Notes: generated from the letters alone by a model not told the origin. A DNA stretch of 64,000 bases from an uncultured Acidimicrobiales bacterium (GCA_951813325.1 OX638350.1:2461954-2525953); one strand, 5' to 3'. Positions 15,945-25,132 are shown, counted from the first letter of the stretch. Program-made: numbers and translations.

Positions 15945-16964
15945 ATGGGTCGAGACGACTACGCCAGCTACGCAAAGCACTGGTCGGCGCCCGACTACAC
16001 CGTGGACGACAACGGCAAAGTGGTGGGCGGCTATGTGCCCGAGGGGTCCAACAACTGGGGGCGTTGGGGCGACGACGACCAGCGCGGCACCCAGAACCTC
16101 ATCGGCCCCGACCAGCGCATCCGGGCCGCCTCACTGGTGCAGTCGGGCAAGGTATTCTCTTTGGCCCTGCCCATCGACGCCGACGGCCCCCGGTTCCATA
16201 CCCGCCCGGCCCCGCTGCACTGGTTCATGATGTCGGGGTCCGACCAGGTGGTGGGCTCCCCCTACAGCGCCGCCGATCCTGACTTTCAATGGAACGACGA
16301 CATGTTCCAGATGCCCCTCCAGGGCTCCACCCAGTGGGATGGCTTCGCCCACGTGATCTACCGGGACACGATGTACAACGGCTACTGGGCGGGCAACGTC
16401 ACTGCCTTCGGGGGCGCATCGGTGCTGGGCATCGAGAATCACCGGGAGAGCTTCGTGGGTCGAGCGGTGCTGTTGGACCTGGCCCGCGCCGAGGGCTGTG
16501 ACCCGCTGGCGCTAGCCACGGTGATCGACTCGGCGATGCTGGATCGCTGCGTCGAGCACCAGGGGACCGCCGTCGAGCCCGGCGACATCGCCTTGATCCG
16601 CACCGGCTACATGGCCTTGTGGGAGCCGAGCTTCACCCCCGACCAGCAGGGAGGGTACTTCGGCGGCTCGCCGGGATTCGGAGTGGACGCGCTCAACTGG
16701 TGCGACGCCAACGACATCTCCGCAGTGGCCTCCGACACCATCGCCGTTGAGGTGCTGGTGCCCGAAGATTCCGAGGCCCGCAAGCACCCTGTCCACTGCG
16801 GGGCACTGGTGGACCGGGGGCTGCCCCTGGGCGAGTTCTGGGTGCTCGACGACCTCGCCGCCGACTGCGCCGACGACGGCCGTTACGAGTTCATGCTGGT
16901 CGCCCCGCCGCTCAACATCCCCGGCGCAGTGGGCTCGCCCCTCAACCCCATCGCCATCAAATAG
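15945..16964 (+). CDS. Cyclase-family metal-dependent hydrolase
   Basis: A 339-residue cyclase-family protein (PF04199, the fold of kynurenine formamidase). A strong AGGAGGA site precedes the ATG. Around GSTQWDGFAHVIYRD it has the family's metal region, but Gln replaces the His of the usual T-H-x-D motif; the Asp and following His remain. GNVTAFGGASVLGIENH, ALIRTGYMALW and the C-terminal VAPPLNIPGAVGSPLNPIAI are typical of this subgroup. It follows the acyl-CoA dehydrogenase pair after 15 bases and is probably in the same operon. Likely opens a ring or hydrolyses an amide; the substrate is unknown. Another member is at 33856-34794. Confidence 0.87.
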   Translation: MGRDDYASYAKHWSAPDYTVDDNGKVVGGYVPEGSNNWGRWGDDDQRGTQNLIGPDQRIRAASLVQSGKVFSLALPIDADGPRFHTRPAPLHWFMMSGSDQVVGSPYSAADPDFQWNDDMFQMPLQGSTQWDGFAHVIYRDTMYNGYWAGNVTAFGGASVLGIENHRESFVGRAVLLDLARAEGCDPLALATVIDSAMLDRCVEHQGTAVEPGDIALIRTGYMALWEPSFTPDQQGGYFGGSPGFGVDALNWCDANDISAVASDTIAVEVLVPEDSEARKHPVHCGALVDRGLPLGEFWVLDDLAADCADDGRYEFMLVAPPLNIPGAVGSPLNPIAIK

Positions 16965-16987
16965 CCTCCCGCGGAGCGCGAAGCCGC

Positions 16988-17962
16988 TTACTCGCCGGGG
17001 AAGCGCAGGCCGATCTGGTCGCGGATCTGGTCGAGGGTGCCCATTATCGACAGGGTCTCGGCGTGGGAGATGACCGGGCTCTCCATCTCGCCGGCGGCCA
17101 GGCAGCGGTGGAACTCCTCTACTTGGAAGCGGAGGCCGTCGCCTTCCCAGGAGCCGTCGATCTCCTCCCGCTCAAACCCGCGAACAACCGTCAACGACCC
17201 CGGGCAGTGCATGAATGCGGGAACCTCGATGGTTCCCTCGGTGCCGGCGATGCGGGCGGTGCAGCCCAAGTTGGTGGCGATGGCCGCCTTGACCACGGCC
17301 AACTCGCCACCGGCGTGGCCGAGAACGGCGGCCACCTGCTCGTCCACTCCGGACTGACCGATACGGCCCTGGGCCGCCACGCTGGTCGGCGGGCCCAAAA
17401 CCAGCGAGGCGAACTGAACGGGATAAACCCCCAGGTCGAGGAGCCCGCCGCCGCCCCGTTCGGGGTCGTACAGCCGATGGTCGGGATCGAACGGCTGGTG
17501 GAATCCGAAATCGGCCTCCACCAGTTGGGGCTGGCCTATGGCCTGCTCGGCCAGCAATTCGGCCAGCACCCGATAGGCGGGGAGAAAGCGGCTCCACATC
17601 GCCTCCATCAGCAACAGTCCCCGCTCCCGGGCGGCATCTATCATCCGCTGGCTCTGGGCCTGGTTGAGGGCAAACGGCTTCTCGCACAACACGGGCTTGC
17701 CCGCTTCCAGGAACATCAGCGTGTCCTGCTCGTGGCGGGACTGGGGCGTGGCCACATACACCGCGTCCACGTCCGGATCGGCGGCCAGATCCTCGTAGCT
17801 GCCATAAGATGTCGACGCCCCGTATTTGGCGGCGAATTCTGCGGCCCGGTCGGCTGAGCGCGACCCAATGGCGTAGATCTCGGCGTCGTCCAGCAACTGG
17901 AGCCCGTTGGCAAACCCAACGGCAATGCCCCCTGGTCCGGCAATTCCCCATCGAACGGTCAT
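16988..17962 (-). CDS. Gfo/Idh/MocA-family NAD(P)-dependent oxidoreductase
   Basis: A 324-residue oxidoreductase with the N-terminal Rossmann domain WGIAGPGGIAVGFANG and the defining CEKPFALN motif (Lys of EKP in catalysis), followed by the larger substrate domain beginning WSRFLPAYRVLAELL. Such enzymes oxidise or reduce sugar and inositol carbons, including 3-keto intermediates. It is divergent from the GH2 glycosidase across 68 bases, so the two probably share a control region and act with the downstream GMC oxidoreductase on a glycoside. The specific sugar is not determined. Confidence 0.9.
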   Translation of the reverse strand: MTVRWGIAGPGGIAVGFANGLQLLDDAEIYAIGSRSADRAAEFAAKYGASTSYGSYEDLAADPDVDAVYVATPQSRHEQDTLMFLEAGKPVLCEKPFALNQAQSQRMIDAARERGLLLMEAMWSRFLPAYRVLAELLAEQAIGQPQLVEADFGFHQPFDPDHRLYDPERGGGGLLDLGVYPVQFASLVLGPPTSVAAQGRIGQSGVDEQVAAVLGHAGGELAVVKAAIATNLGCTARIAGTEGTIEVPAFMHCPGSLTVVRGFEREEIDGSWEGDGLRFQVEEFHRCLAAGEMESPVISHAETLSIMGTLDQIRDQIGLRFPGE

Positions 17963-18030
17963 GGCCGGACGCTACCGCGACAAGGGCTGTTGAAGGCCAT
18001 TCCCCTACTCTGTGCCGACTGGAGGTGCCG

Positions 18031-20517
18031 ATGAGATCGTCGTTCAACGCGGGCTGGGCAGTACGACCCAAGCAAAACCCCTTCTCGGAGTTGACCGGTG
18101 CAAAGAGCACACCAGAGCCGGTGTCGCTGCCCCACGACGCCATGATCGGCACCCAACGCGACCCCTCCGCTTCCCACGACATCGCCTATTTCCCCGGCGG
18201 GGTGTGGGAGTACACCAAGGCGTTTGAAGTCCCAGCCGAGTGGCGGGACCGACAGGTCGCCCTTCAGTTCGAGGGTGTCTACCGCGACGCCATGGTCTAC
18301 GTGAACGACGACTTCGCCGCTTCCGAGCCCAACGGCTACGCCGAGTTCATCGTCGACCTCGACCCGTTCCTGCGCTACGGCGAGGAGAACACCATCAAGG
18401 TGGATTGCCGGGCCAGCGAGGACTCCCGGTGGTATTCCGGCGCCGGGATCTACCGGCCCGTGCACCTGTGGGTGAAAAACCCGGTACACCTGGCCATTGA
18501 CGGTGTGTGGATCACCACCCCGGAGATCGACGACCACGGCGCACTGGTGGAGGTGGCCGCCGAGGTGCAGAACGACACCGCCCACACGGTGACGGTGCGA
18601 ATGGCGTGCGAGGTGCGCGACTCCGCCGGCGAGGCGGTGGCCTCGGGGAATATCCCGGTGACCCTGCGCCCCCACACCACTGCCATCGCCCGCCAACGGC
18701 TGGCGGTGGCCGATCCGGCCCGTTGGCGCCCCGACCAGCCCCACCTCTACTCCTGCACCACCACGGTGGCCGAAGATGGGACGGAGTTGGACCGAGACGT
18801 CACCGCCTTCGGCATCCGCTCGCTCCAACTCGACCCCGCCCACGGTCTGCGCATCAACGGGGAGTCGGTGAAGCTGCGGGGCGCCTGCGTCCACCACGAC
18901 AACGGGCCCATCGGCGCCGCCACCATCAGCAGGGCCGAGGAGCGCCGGGTGGAGTTGCTAAAAGCCGCCGGGTTCAATGCCCTGCGCAGCGCCCACAACC
19001 CGATGAGCCGGGCCATGCTCGACGCCTGCGACCGTCACGGTGTGATCGTGATGGACGAGACCTGGGACATGTGGACCGAGAACAAGGTGAACCGCGACTT
19101 CGCCCTGCGGTTTGAGGATCGGTGGCGCACCGACGTCGCCACCCTGGTGCGCAAAGACCGCAACCATCCCAGCGTGGTGCTCTACTCCACCGGCAACGAG
19201 ATCCCCGAGGTCGGCTCGCCCCTCGGCGCGGCCCGAGCCCGAGACATCGCCGAGCAAGTCCGCTCGCTCGACCCCCACCGCTACGTCACTACCGGGGTGC
19301 AGCCGATGCTGGCCATAAGGGGGCTGATCGCCAAGATCCCCGAGATCCTCGGGCTGATGGAAACCCCCGACCCATCCGACGAGGCCCCACCCCCGCCCTC
19401 AGCTGAAGAGGCCGAGCCGCAGGGAGTCAACACCCAGATGGCCATGTGGTCCATGGTGAAGGATCAGATCATGCAGTCCCCGATCATCGCGGAGGGCCTC
19501 GAGGAGGTGAGCGCCTCGCTGGACGTGGTGGGCTACAACTACGTCTCCAACCGCTATCTCATCGACCACGAGCTGTATCCCAACCGGGTGATCGTCGGTT
19601 CGGAGACCAACGTGACCGACCTGGGCCGTGACTGGCCCATCATCTGCGCCCACCCCCATCTGGTCGGCGATTTCACCTGGACCGGCTGGGACTACCTCGG
19701 CGAGGTGGGCATCGGCCGCATCGGCTATGACGACGAAGATCCGGTGGACGAGGGCGTTCCCGGTGTGGTCGCACCGTTTCCTTGGATCGTCTCCCACACC
19801 GGCGACATCCACATCACCGGGGTTCGGCGGCCGGCCTCCTACTTCCGGGAGATCGTCTTTGGCCTGCGCCAAGAGCCCTTCATCGCCGTGCAGCGGCCGA
19901 CCCACGCGCACAAGCAGATCGCCTACTCCGGCCCGTGGTCGTGGAGCGACACCATCGACAGCTGGTCGTGGGACGGACACGAGGGCACCGCGGTGGACGT
20001 CGAGGTGTACTCGGCCGACGATGAGGTCGAGCTGGTGCTCAACGGCCAGTCGCTTGGTCGCCAGCCCACCGACGAATTCCGCGCCAAGTTCACGGCCGCC
20101 TATGAGCCCGGCGAGCTGGTGGCCATCGCCTACACCGACGGCCACGAAACGGCCCGCACTGCCTTGCGAACCGCCACTGGCCCGCTGAGTCTGGTGGCCG
20201 AGCCCGACCGCACCGAGCTCACCGAAGGCGACACCGACTTGGCCTACGTCGCTGTGCGCCTGGTTGATGCCGACGGCATCGTGAACCCGACGGCGAACCG
20301 GCCGGTGGAAGTCTCCGTGGAAGGCCCTGGAGTGGTTCAAGGTTTCGCCAGCGACGACCACCAGTCCACCGAGCCCTTCGGATCGCCCACCTGCACCACC
20401 TACGACGGCCAAGCTCTGGCCGTGATCCGCCCCACCGGCCCAGGAACGGTCGATGTCGAATTCACCGCCGACGGCCTCGCCCCCGCTACCTGCCGACTCA
20501 CCGTGAGCGAAAGCTGA
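18031..20517 (+). CDS. Glycoside hydrolase family 2 enzyme, beta-galactosidase-like
   Basis: An 828-residue GH2 enzyme with no signal peptide. Order: sugar-binding jelly roll (to about 170), immunoglobulin-like GH2 domain, TIM barrel (about 275-580), a DUF4982-type module (WSWSDTIDSWSWDGHEG) and a C-terminal Ig-like bacterial module. The acid/base is Glu390 in STGNEIPE and the nucleophile is probably Glu525 in VGSETN. The ATG at 18031 has a perfect GGAGGT four bases upstream; the frame is open further 5' but overlaps the divergent gene. A GMC oxidoreductase follows after 4 bases. Likely cleaves a beta-galactoside, beta-glucuronide or plant glycoside taken up as a small molecule. Confidence 0.9.
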   Translation: MRSSFNAGWAVRPKQNPFSELTGAKSTPEPVSLPHDAMIGTQRDPSASHDIAYFPGGVWEYTKAFEVPAEWRDRQVALQFEGVYRDAMVYVNDDFAASEPNGYAEFIVDLDPFLRYGEENTIKVDCRASEDSRWYSGAGIYRPVHLWVKNPVHLAIDGVWITTPEIDDHGALVEVAAEVQNDTAHTVTVRMACEVRDSAGEAVASGNIPVTLRPHTTAIARQRLAVADPARWRPDQPHLYSCTTTVAEDGTELDRDVTAFGIRSLQLDPAHGLRINGESVKLRGACVHHDNGPIGAATISRAEERRVELLKAAGFNALRSAHNPMSRAMLDACDRHGVIVMDETWDMWTENKVNRDFALRFEDRWRTDVATLVRKDRNHPSVVLYSTGNEIPEVGSPLGAARARDIAEQVRSLDPHRYVTTGVQPMLAIRGLIAKIPEILGLMETPDPSDEAPPPPSAEEAEPQGVNTQMAMWSMVKDQIMQSPIIAEGLEEVSASLDVVGYNYVSNRYLIDHELYPNRVIVGSETNVTDLGRDWPIICAHPHLVGDFTWTGWDYLGEVGIGRIGYDDEDPVDEGVPGVVAPFPWIVSHTGDIHITGVRRPASYFREIVFGLRQEPFIAVQRPTHAHKQIAYSGPWSWSDTIDSWSWDGHEGTAVDVEVYSADDEVELVLNGQSLGRQPTDEFRAKFTAAYEPGELVAIAYTDGHETARTALRTATGPLSLVAEPDRTELTEGDTDLAYVAVRLVDADGIVNPTANRPVEVSVEGPGVVQGFASDDHQSTEPFGSPTCTTYDGQALAVIRPTGPGTVDVEFTADGLAPATCRLTVSES

Positions 20518-20521
20518 GCAG

Positions 20522-22288
20522 ATGGACCAAGAGACCCTTCGCTGGCTGACCGATCCCGAATCGGGGTGCTGGGAAGAGCTGGGCTACCGGCGGTTCCCCC
20601 TCGGCGAGCCGGAACTGGTCGACACCGTGCCGCCGGTGATCGGTTGGGACGAGGTGCGGGACCACTACGACGCAGTGGTGATCGGCAGCGGAGCCGGCGG
20701 TGGAGTGGCCGCCCACGTGCTGGCCGCGGCCGGATGCTCGGTGCTGGTGGTAGAGCGGGGCCGCCCCTATAGGTCAACGGAGATCGGCTGGGACCCGGTG
20801 CGCAACCACCGCACGGCCGTGTTCGGGTTCGGCGAAGGCGTAACACCGGTCGGGAACCCCCGAGCGGTCAGGGATGGGGATGGCGAGCAGGCCGTCGAGC
20901 CCCATAACTTCCGCTACCACAACAACGCCGTGGTGCTGGGCGGCGGCCCCCGGCTGTATGGCTGCCAAGGGTGGCGGTTCGCGCCGGAGACGTTCTGCAT
21001 GGCCAGCGAGTACGGCGTGCCCGAGGGATCGGCGCTGGCCGACTGGCCGATCACCTACGACGATCTCGAGCCCTACTACGACCTGGTGGAGTGGGAGGTA
21101 GGAGTGGCCGGCGCCGCTGGCCACACCGGCGACGGACCCCGGTCCCGGGGCTACCCGCTCCCCCCGTTCCCGCCCGACCGCGGAGGAGAGATACTGGCCG
21201 AGGCCGCCGCTGGCCTGGGCTGGACCACCGCGCCCGTTCCCCTGCTGGTGAACTCTCGGCCTTACGGAGGACGCCCCGCATGCGCGGGTTGCAGCCAGTG
21301 CGTGGGCCACCCCTGTCCGGTAGACGCCAAGAACGGGGTCCACAACACCCTGCTCCCCCGGGCTACCGCGGCCGGTGCCCACATACTGTGCGATTCCCAG
21401 GCCGTACGGGTGGACGACGGCCGAGGCGAGGTGGAACTGCGCACCGAGCAAGGCCAGCGCACGGTACGGGCCGACCGGATCGTGCTGGCCGCGGGGGCGG
21501 TGGAAACCGCCCGGCTGCTGATGTTGAGCGGGCTGGGCAACGACTGGGTGGGGCGTTGCCTTCAGGGCCACACCTACGTGTTGGCCCACGGCCACGTCGA
21601 CACCGACACCCCGCTCAGCGACGGCGTCGGCCCCGGCCTCGCCATGGCCACCCGGGAGCACTGCCACCACAACGACGGGATCATCGGCGGGGGCATGATC
21701 GCCGACGAGTACGCGGTGTCACCAGCGCAGCACTGGGTGATGGGGTCGTGGTTTAGGCCCGAGCACCAGCGGGCGGCCGAGGCCGCCGGTGAGATCGACG
21801 AGTACGGCCGTCCCACGGGCGCATCGGCCCGCCAAGCCCTGCGGGACACCTACCGCCGCACGATCATGATCATGGGCCCGATCCAGGAGATCCCCACCCG
21901 CTCGGCCGGACTGGACCTTTCGGCCGTGGTGAGAGACAAGTGGGACCTGCCGGTGGCCCGCTTCTTCGGCGTTCAGCACGAGGAGGACCTCCGCACCGCG
22001 GAATTCCTGGGCGACCGGGCCAAGGAGTGGATAACTGCCACCGGAGCCCACGACGTCACCGGGGGCTCCATGGGGTTCCAGATATTGTCCGGCGGCCAGC
22101 ACCAAGCCGGCACCGCCCGCATGTCAGACACGCCCTCGGGAGGTGCCGTCGACCCCCGGGGGAAGGTGTGGGGCTGCGAGCGGACCTATGTGACCGACTC
22201 CTCCCTGCACGTCACCAACGGTGGCGTCAACCCCGTGCTGTCAATCATGGCCAACTCCTGGCGAGTCGCCGACCTGCTCTCCCGCTGA
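20522..22288 (+). CDS. GMC-family FAD oxidoreductase
   Basis: A 588-residue glucose-methanol-choline oxidoreductase. The FAD motif is DAVVIGSGAGGGVAAHV at about residue 47. The loop CAGCSQCVGHPCPVDAKN contains a cysteine cluster typical of the gluconate/sorbose dehydrogenase-like branch. The catalytic end is SLHVTNGGVNPVLSIMANS, with the His and Asn that act as base pair. It begins 4 bases after the GH2 stop codon, implying one transcript. Members of this branch oxidise sugar C3 (pyranoside 3-oxidation) or polyols; together with the GH2 and Gfo/Idh/MocA genes this suggests oxidation-assisted glycoside breakdown, which is inference. Confidence 0.88.
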   Translation: MDQETLRWLTDPESGCWEELGYRRFPLGEPELVDTVPPVIGWDEVRDHYDAVVIGSGAGGGVAAHVLAAAGCSVLVVERGRPYRSTEIGWDPVRNHRTAVFGFGEGVTPVGNPRAVRDGDGEQAVEPHNFRYHNNAVVLGGGPRLYGCQGWRFAPETFCMASEYGVPEGSALADWPITYDDLEPYYDLVEWEVGVAGAAGHTGDGPRSRGYPLPPFPPDRGGEILAEAAAGLGWTTAPVPLLVNSRPYGGRPACAGCSQCVGHPCPVDAKNGVHNTLLPRATAAGAHILCDSQAVRVDDGRGEVELRTEQGQRTVRADRIVLAAGAVETARLLMLSGLGNDWVGRCLQGHTYVLAHGHVDTDTPLSDGVGPGLAMATREHCHHNDGIIGGGMIADEYAVSPAQHWVMGSWFRPEHQRAAEAAGEIDEYGRPTGASARQALRDTYRRTIMIMGPIQEIPTRSAGLDLSAVVRDKWDLPVARFFGVQHEEDLRTAEFLGDRAKEWITATGAHDVTGGSMGFQILSGGQHQAGTARMSDTPSGGAVDPRGKVWGCERTYVTDSSLHVTNGGVNPVLSIMANSWRVADLLSR

Positions 22289-22473
22289 GCGATCTTGGTC
22301 GATTCTTGTCGATCGAAAATGAAGCTATCCGTATTCAATGTGAACACAGCGGCCTTACACACTTATTGGACATCAATCCCGACGCATTCTAACCACCAAA
22401 ACGGCTAAACAATATGAGGCAAGAGTACAGTGGTGGAGCGTTGGCAATTTGTGGACAATGAGACTGCTTGTGT
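22289..22473. other. AT-rich non-coding stretch opening the accessory island
   Basis: The composition changes abruptly here from GC-rich coding sequence to AT-rich DNA with stop codons in every frame. No gene, terminator stem or convincing repeat is visible beyond two imperfect TTGGTCGAT/TTGTCGAT copies near 22296-22310. It marks the left edge of the patchy accessory region that runs to about 27.3 kb. Confidence 0.5.
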
Positions 22474-22905
22474 CTAGCTAATCTGAATTTCTTCGCTGGT
22501 CATGATTGCAGTAGCTCGTATTCGTTCGCGTATTCCTATCTTTCTTCTCACAAAAATAATCAAGTAGCTCAAATATATTACAAGCAAAAAAGCTGGGGAT
22601 ATGAACACAAAAGCTATCAACCAGTCGTACGATTCAAAATTTGGCTTAAAGAGGATGGCTCCTACTCCAGTTCCCGCGAAGCTTCCAGCGAACGGTCCAA
22701 CAAAAAGAAACACGCTAGAAGTAATCTTAACTTTACTGGGAGCGTTTTTCATGCCGTGCGACAAATGGTACCAAATGATTCGTTTGCACCAGCCATAGTC
22801 TTTTGGTGGCGGGAGATATTCGGTTTGTGGCCTTGCCCTTACTCTGTCTTTCCACGAAACCTTAATGTCAGTGTTTTGCCCTGTTTCTGCACATTGCGGT
22901 TTCAT
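22474..22905 (-). CDS. Small two-helix membrane protein of unknown function
   Basis: Family not recognised. The 143-residue protein has a soluble, charged N-terminus of about 60 residues with a CKRIIWYHLSHGMKN segment, then two predicted membrane helices: one around SSVFLFVGPFAGSFAGTGVG and one around FVFISPAFLLVIYLSYLIIF, followed by a basic tail (RRKIGIRERIR) that would face the cytoplasm. The codon usage is AT-rich and unlike the flanking metabolic genes, pointing to recent transfer. It is isolated, with no partner gene in the same island segment. AAGGA lies about 12 bases upstream of the ATG. Confidence 0.6.
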   Translation of the reverse strand: MKPQCAETGQNTDIKVSWKDRVRARPQTEYLPPPKDYGWCKRIIWYHLSHGMKNAPSKVKITSSVFLFVGPFAGSFAGTGVGAILFKPNFESYDWLIAFVFISPAFLLVIYLSYLIIFVRRKIGIRERIRATAIMTSEEIQIS

Positions 22906-23005
22906 GAGTGATGATCATCCTTCTCGCTCGCTCATCTTATGAAATAAAGTCTTACACAGATCATCCACGGGACAGCGCTCCGGGAGATTATTCGGAATGT
23001 CAAGC

Positions 23006-24307
23006 TCAGGCGTTCAACAGTTCCCCTTCGATGCGCTCGGCCATCACTTGTTGGGCCCACTCGAACTTGGCGGGCAGGTGCTCGGTGGGGAACAGGCCCT
23101 CAGACGGCCGGTAGTCCTTCAGAACCTGCTTGGCGATGGTGTCTTTGTGGACCTCGGTGGGGCCGTCGGCCACGCCGAAGGTGGGGGCCATCATCCACAT
23201 GTTGGCGAGCGGAGTCTCGTTGGACATGCCCAACGAGCCGTGGATCTGCATCGATCGGAAGACCACGTCCATCAGCACCCGGGGGGTGGCCACCTTCACC
23301 CCGGCGATGTAGAGCCTGGCCTTGGAGGTGTCGGACTGGTCGATCTGCCACGCGGCGTGCAGCACCTGCAAGCGGAACTGCTCTACCTGGATCCAAGAGT
23401 CGGCGATCATGTGCTGCACCGCCTGCTTCTCGGCCAACAGCGACCCCTTGGTCTCCCGGCTGAGGGCCCGCTCGCACATCATGTCAAACGCCTTCTTGGC
23501 TGTGCCCACCGACCGCATGGCGTGGTGTACCCGGCCCCCGCCGAGGCGGGTCTGGGCGATCTTGAACCCGGCCCCCTCCTCGCCCATGAGGTTCTCGGCC
23601 GGGACGCGGCACTCGTTGAACCTCAGGTAGCTGTGGGAGCCGTGGTCGCGGCGCTCGCTGCCCACCCCGACGTTGCGGACCAGCTCCAAGCCGGGGGCGT
23701 CGTGAGGCACCAGCATCATCGACGATCCCCGGTACACCGACACGTCAGGGTTGGTGATGAGCATGACGATCAAGAACTCGGCCCGCGGGTAGTTGGACGC
23801 AAACCACTTCTCCCCGTTGATCACCCACTCGTCGCCGTCGCGATGGGCGGTGCAGGTGAAGTGGTTGGGATCAGACCCGCCCTGGGGCTCGGTCATGGAG
23901 TAGCAGGTGGAGATCTCCCCGGCCAGCAGCGGCTTGAGGTACTTCTCCTTCTGCTCGTCGTTGCCGTAGTGAGCCAATATCTCGGCATTACCCGAGTCGG
24001 GCGCCTGGCTGCCGAACGCCGAGGGTCCGAACGAGGAGCGGCCCAAAATCTCGTTCATCAGCGCCAACTGCACCTGGCCGAACCCCATGCCCCCCATCTC
24101 GGGCTTGAGGTGGCAGGCCCACAGCCCCCGGTCCCTCACCTTCTCCTGGATGCGGCGCAGTTGCGACTGCACCTCCTCGTCGGTCTTGTCAAACGGCGAC
24201 CGCCCCCGGAAGTAGTGATCCAGCGGCTCGATATCCGTGCGCATCAGCTCGGTGAGCCAGTCCAGATGATCTTGAAATTCAGGGTCAGTAGAAAAATCCC
24301 AGGCCAT
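23006..24307 (-). CDS. Acyl-CoA dehydrogenase (ACAD10/11-like)
   Basis: A 433-residue full-length acyl-CoA dehydrogenase. Family blocks: CHLKPEMGGMGFGQVQLALM, CYSMTEPQGGSDPNHF (flavin-binding region), WVINGEKWFASN and the C-terminal EVHKDTIAKQVLKDYR. The N-terminal signature MAWDFSTDPEFQDHLDWL and the internal NPDVSVYRGSSMMLVP are typical of actinobacterial members of the ACAD10/11-like group. GC content and codon usage match the chromosome core rather than the AT-rich DNA on both sides, so it is probably an original resident that the island DNA flanks. The acyl substrate is unknown. Confidence 0.92.
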   Translation of the reverse strand: MAWDFSTDPEFQDHLDWLTELMRTDIEPLDHYFRGRSPFDKTDEEVQSQLRRIQEKVRDRGLWACHLKPEMGGMGFGQVQLALMNEILGRSSFGPSAFGSQAPDSGNAEILAHYGNDEQKEKYLKPLLAGEISTCYSMTEPQGGSDPNHFTCTAHRDGDEWVINGEKWFASNYPRAEFLIVMLITNPDVSVYRGSSMMLVPHDAPGLELVRNVGVGSERRDHGSHSYLRFNECRVPAENLMGEEGAGFKIAQTRLGGGRVHHAMRSVGTAKKAFDMMCERALSRETKGSLLAEKQAVQHMIADSWIQVEQFRLQVLHAAWQIDQSDTSKARLYIAGVKVATPRVLMDVVFRSMQIHGSLGMSNETPLANMWMMAPTFGVADGPTEVHKDTIAKQVLKDYRPSEGLFPTEHLPAKFEWAQQVMAERIEGELLNA

Positions 24308-24379
24308 CCTCCGACCCTACCCCGCCCTCCTGTCTCAGTCCCTACGGGGCACCGCTACGGTCGGTAGCGCCGGCGCTTG

Positions 24380-24445
24380 CTAGTGGTGTGTCGTGGGTTT
24401 AGCGCCGTGGATTGCGACGGCGCTAAACCCACGACACACCACTAG
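24380..24445. repeat. Perfect 28-bp inverted repeat with 10-base loop
   Basis: Left arm 24380-24407 begins CTAGTGGTGTGTCGTGGG and ends TTTAGCGCCG; right arm 24418-24445 is its exact complement; the loop is TGGATTGCGA (24408-24417). Both outer ends are CTAG. There is no T-run on either side, so it is not a standard intrinsic terminator. It sits exactly where the DUF262 reading frame loses its similarity, suggesting a mobile or REP/MITE-like insertion or a recombination scar. Confidence 0.9.
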
Positions 24446-25132
24446 TTCTTGGCTTCTCTCTATGTAGTAAGTTATCAGATGACTCTTGTGTACAACTTCA
24501 TGAAGTCTGTGTAGGGCAGAATAGGCGTCATCCACCTTTTCTTGCGATAATCTCTCGTTCAACCACCTGACCATAGTAGGGCCAGAGTCGGTCATTTCCA
24601 ACACTTGGCCAACTGGAAACCAAAATGTAATATCAGACGCTTCACGAACTTTTTCTTCAGTCAAAAACTTGAAGTTATACTGTACTCCCTCTTCATCGTC
24701 GTTGTCCGGCTTCTAAAGCAAGTCCAAGTATAACTTTGTCACAGGGAAAGCATCTGAGCTCTTCCACCATTTGTGGGGAAGCTTACGAGCTATAGCTTCC
24801 TTCAAGCCAATATTGAATGCCGTGAGACGTTGTTGTCCGTCAAGCACGGCAGTCAGTTCCTTACCATGCATATCAGATAACTGGGGACAATGAGGATTGT
24901 CTCGTTGATGATAATTACGCACAAAGTCATAAAACTTGAACTTGCTGCTACTTTCAGGAGCAACGACCCAGTACAGAAACGTCCCAAAGGGATAGCCTTG
25001 CATTATGCTATCGAACAATTTGGAAATTTGGTCGGAGTGCCACACAAATTCCCTCTGAATGGCTGGTAGTACCAGTTTGTGACTATGGATGTCGTCTAGA
25101 GTTTCTTTGATGGTAAGCCCAGTCTGATACAT
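24380..25132 (-). pseudogene. Broken DUF262 (GmrSD N-terminal-like) gene
   Basis: From the ATG at 25132 the frame encodes the start of a DUF262 protein: LPAIQREFVW, the SIMQGYPFGTFLYW block and the nuclease-like motif VLDGQQRLTAF. DUF262 occurs in GmrSD-type modification-dependent restriction enzymes and related defence proteins. An amber TAG at 24713-24715 interrupts the frame after LYLDLL, but family-like sequence continues in the same frame (YNFKFLTEEKVREASDITFW, then LITYYIERSQEL). It then runs straight into the inverted repeat at 24445 and stops at 24380. The rest of the protein, several hundred residues, is missing. AT-rich and probably acquired horizontally, then inactivated. Confidence 0.8.

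Noticed and set aside
24380-24445. Intrinsic transcription terminator for the DUF262 gene
   Set aside because: The stem is strong but no T-run follows on either strand, and the arm is much longer than usual.
24380-24445. Integron attC site
   Set aside because: The arms are perfectly paired with no unpaired bases, there is no integrase gene, and the conserved attC core triplets are not placed correctly.
24713-24715. Amber codon read as pyrrolysine in the DUF262 gene, prompted by the MttB homologue nearby
   Set aside because: The MttB gene itself has no TAG, the DUF262 gene is also cut off at the hairpin, and no pyl genes are visible; a nonsense mutation is simpler.
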